Source: Panagrolaimus kolymaensis | Lineage: Eukaryota; Nematoda; Chromadorea; Rhabditida; Panagrolaimidae | DNA length: 64,000 nt | Direction: 5' to 3' | Assembly: GCA_028622995.1 (NCBI GenBank) | Contig: JAJQJQ010000008.1 | Coordinates: forward strand, 3,534,001 to 3,598,000 | Shown here: positions 57,363-64,000 of the stretch, one piece after another | Position numbering within the stretch: position 1 is the stretch's first letter | Layout: the number at the start of each line of letters is the position of its first letter | The notes under the pieces: model-generated | Told to the model about the DNA's origin: nothing | The model's input: only the letters and a program-made list of their open reading frames with translations | Databases searched by the model: none | Made by a program: the position numbers and the translations under genes

Positions 57363-60300
57363 ATAATTATATTAATATTATTAAGTATTGATAACTCAAT
57401 AAAAGATTGACTTTGCATTTTATGATGTTTTAAAATAAGTAAAAAAATTGTTGTAAATCTTAAAAAATTTTTTTGTGGAAATGGTGAAAAAATTTGCATT
57501 TTCAACAAACTTTGTTCATCATAATTCGAGTTCAATCAAACATTTTTTATTGAAAGTGTTTTTACAATGAACAAAAATCCTTGAAATAGATATTTTTCTG
57601 TCTCCTTTTTATTTCATTCAAATGAAAATTTGCTTTAATTTGATGATGTAGAAGATAATTTTATCATTGTCTTTTCCTTCTCAAAACAAAAAAAAACCAA
57701 ATAAACAAAAAAAAAAGATAGACTCATTGACAGCGACGTTCTGGTTTTTTCTTTTATTAAAAAAATGGAATGAAAAACATATCAAAGTTTTTTTCTTTTT
57801 TGAATATTGATTTAAATTTTTTTTATATTTTGCTATTAATACTATTTAATTACATAAACTGATCATATAATATTAGTTTTTTCTTCAAAATTTTTTGCGA
57901 TGAACTTATATCAGCTTTTTATACAATAGACAGACGATGCCGCAGAATGTATTAAATTGGCACCTTACGAGTTAATAGCAAAATACCCACAATATAAAAA
58001 AAACTGTAGAATATTATTAGCATAGTTCTTACGCAGTATTTACTATTAAATTTGAATTACAAATTGTCTGAAATAAAAGAGGAATGGATTTGGAAAAACA
58101 AGCAAGGTATTAACAATTAAATAAAAATTAACACATCTAAATGAAGAAAAAAAAATTTTCAACTGTTCTTTTCTTATCTTTTTTTGTTAACGTGCATTCA
58201 TTATTTGTCTATTAAAACCAAAAATAAAATGCACGTGTGCATTAACGAGTTTTTTAATCCTAAACGAACACAAAAAATATTCGCTTGTTTAGTTCTTAAA
58301 TTTTTTTGAATATTTCATTTTTTTATTTACTTTATTTTCTTCCGTAAGATAATGGCTTTCAATGATATCAGCCATCGACTCTTTTTTTGGAGCTATAAAA
58401 TTGAATAAGTTATTGTTTTTTATTAACAAAATTTTATTTTTCTAAGAGTAACCAGAAGCATAAAAAATGGACCAAATATGGTCATGACAGCCCCAAAAAA
58501 TATATCCATCTATAAACATTTCAAGTAAAACATGCATTAAATGTTTAAAAAATTCCGAAATTAATATTACATAGTATAGCACAAGGAAATTAAATATAAA
58601 TGTTATATTCTGTTCTCTTTGACAAATTAAAGGTTTTTAAAGAAATTTAACTTAACAAAATTTCATAAAAAATAATGAAACATTTCTTTGGGCGCAAATT
58701 TTTTTAACACGCTAATATTTTTCTTGAAAATATTTAAAAAATATAGCTTAAAGTATGAGCAAAAAAGTGCAGGAGAAATTATCTTTTTAGTTTTTCTTAT
58801 TCCTTTTTGTGTTGGCTTTCAATTTGTTGGTCAAAAACAAAACCAAAAGAGAGAACAACGAATGTTCGCTTTGACAAAGTTTTTTTTCTTTCTCACTAAT
58901 GTGCGTCGTCGCGTCTGTCACCAAAATGAGGAAAATTGTAGTTGTTCCTTTTCTGACGTGTCTCCAACCCAAAAAAACGCGTTTACGTACGTTGAAAGAG
59001 TTCTCTTTGCTTAAAAAAAGAAAAAAGCAAAAGCATTATTTTATTTTGAATTTTTTATTTATATCTTTTTTCTTTTTAATAATTTTAGAAATTTTTACTT
59101 ACAACATTTTTTGTAAACTTAAAGTAAACATACTTTCCAAAAAAATAAAAAGCTTTTTAAAATGTGAAAAACAACTTTTTTGATAATAAAAGTTTTTTTC
59201 TTTTAAAATACTGAAAAGATAAATCACATAATTCTTAAACGTCATACCAAGTTATTATTACGAAAGTTAATTTTAATATTAAGATAATTTACATTTGCAT
59301 AATTTCAAGAATCCAGTATTCTTGTAGAGGAATAAAATTACAATTCAGGAAAAAATGTGTTCTTTCTTTTAATGGTGAATCAGTCAACTGCGAAAACCCA
59401 AACAAATAAAAATACTAAAATAATTATATCAAAATAAGCAGCAAAACAATACTCAGCAATTCACCAAAATTATAATTAACCATGACAAAATTGCAAAATC
59501 GGTATCAGACGGGTAAAGAAAAAAGAATTTTTTTAAAATGATGTTTAAAAAAAACACAACTAAGGTAAAAAGAAAATTTTTTTTTCAGTTGCTCTTTTTC
59601 TTTTCCTTTCTTTTTCAATGTGTGTTGGTCGGTTGTCTTTATCCCTAACAAAACCATAAAGAAAAAAATACTCGTACGCATTGATTTTTTTTAAATCAAA
59701 GCAAAATTTATTTTAGCTTTTTGAATATTTGATTTGTAACTTTTTTTCTAATTTTTAATTAATACTTTTGTCTTTAACGCCATATTTAGCAAGCACATAA
59801 AGTTTAATTTATGTTTAAACAAGTCAGAACAAAATTTTTAAATTCCCAAATATGAGGACGACGTAATTTCTGAAGATCTGAAAGTAATATATGTTCATTT
59901 AAACTGTGACGTTGGAGCAACAATGTCCATGATTCGTCTTATAAGCTTACAATAGATTGAAACAAACATTTAAAGGTAAAGTTTTAGAGAAAAAATTTAA
60001 GTCATTATATTATGTTATACAACAAAAATAAATATCGCTTTGAAAAAAAAGAAATTTGCAGTTGTTCTTTCTTCCATTTTTCTCTCTCACAAAATGTGGA
60101 CGACGTTCGTCTGTCAACAACAAAACAGAAAATAAAAAAAAACCAACACGTCCACGATTTGAATGTGCTCTCTTTTCGTTTTACTTTTTCTTTTTAAAGT
60201 TGCTTGCACAAAATAAATTCTTGTTTTTTCTGGTTTTTTGAATATTCAAATAGAAAATTTTTTTCTTCTTCTTTTTTGTATTGTATTAATAATCAAGAAA

Positions 60301-60924
60301 ATACTGATCAAAAATTTTGATAAACCAAAATTTCGAATATATAAAAAATATATTTTTTCAAATGGTGTGTAAAAATATTATATATACATGCCGAAGAATA
60401 CGCTTATCCACTTCAATTATTTAGTGCTATAATTAAAGATGCAATCATAATGGATTAGAGATCACTTTTTCCCAACATGTTGAAGCAAAAACCCGCATAA
60501 AAAAGGTGAAAAAAATCTTATTTTTTTAAACATTTTCCTAAATAAATTTTGATTATGGTTGTAAAAACTTTGGAAAGCAGACAGGACGAAAAAAATGAAT
60601 ATTCAAAAAAAAAATAAAGATGTTTGAAAATAAAAATCATTCCCCTTTTTTTGCTATTGATTAATGTGCGTTCGTCAACAATAAGAAAAAAAAACAAAGA
60701 ATGAAACGTTGCTTGAAAAACATAAATTAATCGTTATTTATTTTCTTTGATTTTTAACGTTTTTTGTTAAAACATTTTTTACTAAAAAAAATTTTTTTCT
60801 TTAAACAACTAACACGTTTTTTGCGTTTTAAAACAGTCAATTTTTACATTAAACAAAGCTTCACTTAATAGCGAAAAATAGATGGTATCTTTTAAGATTT
60901 TGCTATAAATTTAAAGCCAAATCC
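57363..60924. repeat. Noncoding region with degenerate repeated units
   Basis: No coding region is supported. A loose unit recurs near 58880, 59620, 60090 and 60660: a C/T-rich stretch, then GTGCGT or GTCGTCTGTC-like sequence, CAACAAAA, an A-rich run, and often TTTTTTGAATATT. Similar units lie at 61815, 62330, 63395 and 63910, and near 52060. Copies are too diverged to define a period by eye. Confidence 0.45.
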
Positions 60925-61460
60925 GCCGCATAATGAAACATAATAAATAAAAAGAAAGAAAAGGAAGAAAATATTCTCTATGATTACAAGAAAAAAATAA
61001 AAAACAAAATTTTTCCATGAATCAAGAAAATAAAAAACGGATAACTAACAAATAACCAAAGAGCTTTCGCTTCTTCTTTTTTTATTTATTAAAAGTGGAT
61101 GAAAAAAAACTTTACACCACCGTCGTCCGAAAAAATCCATAACAAAATAACAAGAAAAGAAAGAAAACGTTAACCATTTATTTTATCGCTCGCTTTTCGC
61201 TAAAACAGAAATGAAAAAAGCAGATATATTAAAATTAGCTGTTTTATTAGGAAAAGGCAAAATCTGAGCGCTTTTTTTAAATATTTTTGAATTTTTCAAT
61301 TTATTTTTATTTATTTTTTACGTTTGTCAGCATGATAATTAAGTGAATTGCACATTTTTTTTATTAAATTAAAAGAAATAAAATTATCATTCTTCATAAA
61401 AAAATACTTTTATGAAGATAAAAATTGAAAATGAGGGATGGAAAACATTAAAAAAAAGCT
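60925..61460 (+). repeat. Second copy of the 46750-47250 noncoding segment
   Basis: Collinear with the first copy, about 14 kb away, ending at GAAAATGAGGGATGGAAAAC. Both copies lie in gene-free sequence. Confidence 0.65.
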
Positions 61461-62549
61461 TTTTTAGTCTTTACGGCAAGTTTTGACAAAGGTCAGAAGT
61501 TTCGAAAGTTGTGTTCACAAATACCATTTTTTAATTTTGGAATACAATTACCAACGATCGTTATCATATCCTTGATTTCATTAAAATTTTCGAAAATATT
61601 AACAGAATCACGATTAAAGAAAAAAAGAAGAATTTCATGTTCAACCCTATACCACCAACAACCTTCCAGTTGGCGCTTTTGTTAATAGTCAAACATGATG
61701 GTGGCTTTTGAAAAAAAACTCGGGGTTTTGGTTCAACAACAAAAAATTGTTCGCATCATTGCCGCTGCCGCCTCATAAAAAAGGAAGAAAGTTTCGGCAG
61801 TTTTTTTTTCTTCAATGTGCGTTCGTTATAAATTTAAAAAAAAAATCGCAGACATTACACAAGATTTCTATTTATCTCTTTTTTTCAAATTGAACTAAAG
61901 TTTTTTATTTTATTTCTTTCTTTATTTTTTGAATTTTTTAGTTGTTTTTTCTTTTTTCTTTTATTTGAATGATGATTTTCGAAATCGTCGGACACAATTT
62001 TTTATTTCTAAATTTGGGGTTAAGAAATTTTTACAAACATTTTATAGAAAATATTCCATAAATTTAACACAAATTACGCCCATAAAAAATGATTACAAAA
62101 TTTTCAAAAAATAGCATGAATTTTCAAGGACTACGTACTTTACAGAAGAAACAATTGGTAATATGGAAAATGCCAAAAATTTCTAGCGGAATGTAATTAT
62201 TTTTGATGTTCAAAAGAAATAAATCCCATAATTTTCTGGTCATTTAAATAAATTCAAAAAAAAAAAAAAAATTTTTTTTCTATCTTCCCAACATTTTCAG
62301 AAAGTTTTTGCATAATACACGCATGTGTTCGTCCTAGTAGATACCGCTAAAAATTTAAAAAAAAAACGCGAAAGCATTAAAGAAAAAACGTTGTTTTCGT
62401 TCTGTTTAAAGAACGCAAAATTTAACGATGCATTGATTTTCTCTGTTTTGAATATTTTGTTTTCTCTTTTTTAATTTTATTCTTTCAAAGTATAAAACTT
62501 GACTTTTGATAATCAAACGTTACCATTTAGGAGCTTATTTTTTTTTAAG
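61461..62549. other. Intergenic, nothing recognised
   Basis: AT-rich sequence with two diverged copies of the GTGCGTTCGT-type unit (near 61815 and 62330). No gene is supported. Confidence 0.45.
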
Positions 62550-63420
62550 TAAAAAACTCTTTTGTTTTATTTAAAAAAGAAAAACAAAGTTTATTAAAAT
62601 AAATTAATGAAAATTCCTATCTCATACTTCAAAATGAAATATTTTGCACAGGAAGATTCAAAAAAACTAATAAAAATAAGCGAAAATATGTATTAATTTT
62701 GCTTGCTTAATTACAACAAAAAATAAAATAAATGTATTCTATAATTATGTCTTTACATTAAAAAATAAAGATTTTAAATGGCTAAAAGATAACTTTTTTT
62801 TCTACTTTTAATGATTTTTAAAATTTGATGTAGGCACATACATTATTTTTATTCTTTGTATTCTTTGCAAACGAAAAACCCAAGTTTATTTGTATGTTTA
62901 ATAAAATTATTAGTTTAACCAAAAAAAGTTAAATTAATGATTTTTCTTATCAGCTTTTTTGCTTGGCAAAGTTCGTCCATTGACTATCAGTAATAAACTT
63001 TTAAAAAAATGTACGTCCGCGTTGAGAGAGTTCTCTTCTTTCTTTTTTTGTAGAAACGCAAAACTCAAAACTCGATCTTCTTCTTTTGAGAATATTTTAT
63101 TAAGCTTTTTTAAATTTTTTTTATAATAATTTTTTACAATGGCAAAATTCATTAAACCCTTTAAATTGAAGAAAGTTTAAAAAATATCACTAGATTTTGA
63201 ATTCATTGTTATATATTTAATAAATTTGGAAACAATCGAAACATTATGTAGATACACAATACAGAAACTAACATTCAATTGCCATTCATGCCCTAGAAAA
63301 TCGGTATGATGTTAAAGAAAAAATACAAAAAATAAATTTCGCTTGAAAAAAAAGCTTGCATTTGTCATTTTCCTTCCATTATTTTATTTTCAATGTTTGT
63401 CGTCGTCGTCGTTGTTTGTA
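62550..63420 (+). repeat. Second copy of the 51230-52110 noncoding segment
   Basis: Collinear with the first copy, about 11 kb away, including ATAATTATGTCTTTACAT and GAGAGAGTTCTCTTCT. The end carries a short GTC trinucleotide run (63397-63408) that is shorter in the first copy. Confidence 0.75.
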
Positions 63421-64000
63421 GTTCGTCCGACAACCACAAAACGAAAAATATAAAAGAAAGAAAAACAAAAAGTTGATGAGTTTTTTCTTTTTTTTTTGCT
63501 TGCTTTTTGAATATTTAAATTCATTTTTCCTTATTTTTTGTTTTTTGTTTTAAGAAAATAATAATAAGTTTTTCACTATTTAATAAATAAAATAGCTGAA
63601 ACAATGGGTATCTTTTACCCAAGTAATATAACAATAAAAAAATTTATAATCAGTCAAATGGAATGGAGTGGACAACAAAAAAACTATTCGCTCTTTATAA
63701 ACATAACAACTACCCAAATCAATGAATATATCAATGAACTTAAAATTTTCAAATTTCACATTTAATAATTCACCTTTTTTATTCCTCGTTATTCCATTCC
63801 ATTTTCTTCATTTCTTCTGTTTTGTGTAAGAAATAAGAAATTTGTTTGAAAAAAAAGAGAGCGTTATTGTCTTTTCCTTTATTTTTTTCCGTTGTACAAA
63901 ACACATTTATTTTTGTCCGTCTGTCAGCAACAAAAAAAGAAAATAACTAAAACAAACTTCCACACTTTGGATAGTTTCTTTTTTTTGTTGCTTTTTAGTT
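63421..64000. other. Intergenic, nothing recognised
   Basis: AT-rich sequence to the window edge, with one more degenerate unit near 63910 (TTGTCCGTCTGTCAGCAACA). Confidence 0.45.

Noticed and set aside
62875..62895. AACCCAAGTTTATTTG, resembling the second half of the SL1 leader.
   Set aside because: The preceding GGTTTAATTA and a following splice donor and Sm site are missing, so it is not an SL RNA gene.
1..64000. tRNA, rRNA genes or CRISPR arrays.
   Set aside because: No cloverleaf with a GGTTCRA-type T-loop, no rRNA core sequence and no evenly spaced identical repeats were recognised by reading.

Overview
This is a eukaryotic, very AT-rich window that reads as nuclear DNA of a nematode. 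Seen directly: many short introns (about 45-100 nt) ending in TTTTTAG or TTTTAAG, start codons 9-10 nt downstream of trans-splice-like acceptors, and dense small genes on both strands. Family content agrees: an SRX-like serpentine receptor, an EGO-1/RRF-type RNA-dependent RNA polymerase, C-type lectin-like genes and a lineage-expanded F-box-like family. From memory the F-box-like proteins resemble those of free-living Panagrolaimidae (clade IV); that placement is an inference.

Layout. 0-5 kb: the end of a G+C-rich transposon fragment inside a dead F-box-like gene, a metallo-beta-lactamase-fold enzyme, a secreted acidic/His-rich protein and a small Cys-rich secreted peptide, all on the minus strand. 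5-19.5 kb: the centrepiece, a tandem array on the plus strand of two interleaved families of secreted proteins. Family 1 (five genes at 5.4, 9.2, 12.8, 14.9 and 15.8 kb) has a near-constant signal peptide followed by hypervariable His-rich or His-free mature sequence. Two members are full seven-exon genes of 729 and 740 aa with a large C-terminal domain I cannot assign; three are shortened forms. Family 2 (6.8, 13.8 and 19.2 kb) encodes tiny secreted proteins with their own shared signal and promoter. The 19.2-kb gene is a chimaera carrying the C-terminal tail and 3' UTR of family 1. Conserved core promoters and trans-splice leaders recur upstream of each family 1 gene.

19.6-30.5 kb: F-box-like genes in several states (intact, transposon-broken, nonsense, frameshift), an ADP-ribosylglycohydrolase, a fungal-type GH16 glucanase with an Apple/PAN-like domain (candidate horizontal acquisition) and a secreted protein of unknown function. 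31-46.4 kb: an SRX-like receptor, an alpha-1,3-fucosyltransferase whose second intron contains a 1.63-kb foldback element, a cellular RdRP (with a stray copy of its 3' end at 33.7 kb), and a nuclear-looking FLYWCH-like zinc-finger gene divergent from the RdRP. 47.4-49.8 kb: a large gene with a deaminase-superfamily signature (HAE plus SCxxC), its 3' end overrun by a G+C-rich transposon fragment. 52.7-57.4 kb: two head-to-head C-type lectin-like genes (four and two domains), an inverted duplication. 57.4-64 kb: no convincing genes, but degenerate repeated noncoding units, two of which are duplicated from 46.8-47.3 kb and 51.2-52.1 kb.

The His-rich array, lectins, ADP-ribosylglycohydrolase and GH16 enzyme would fit environmental or defence interaction with microbes; the RdRP belongs to small-RNA silencing. 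No shared pathway is demonstrated by the sequence. Exon coordinates were derived by hand from splice consensus and frame continuity; gene spans are given from start codon to stop codon including introns.
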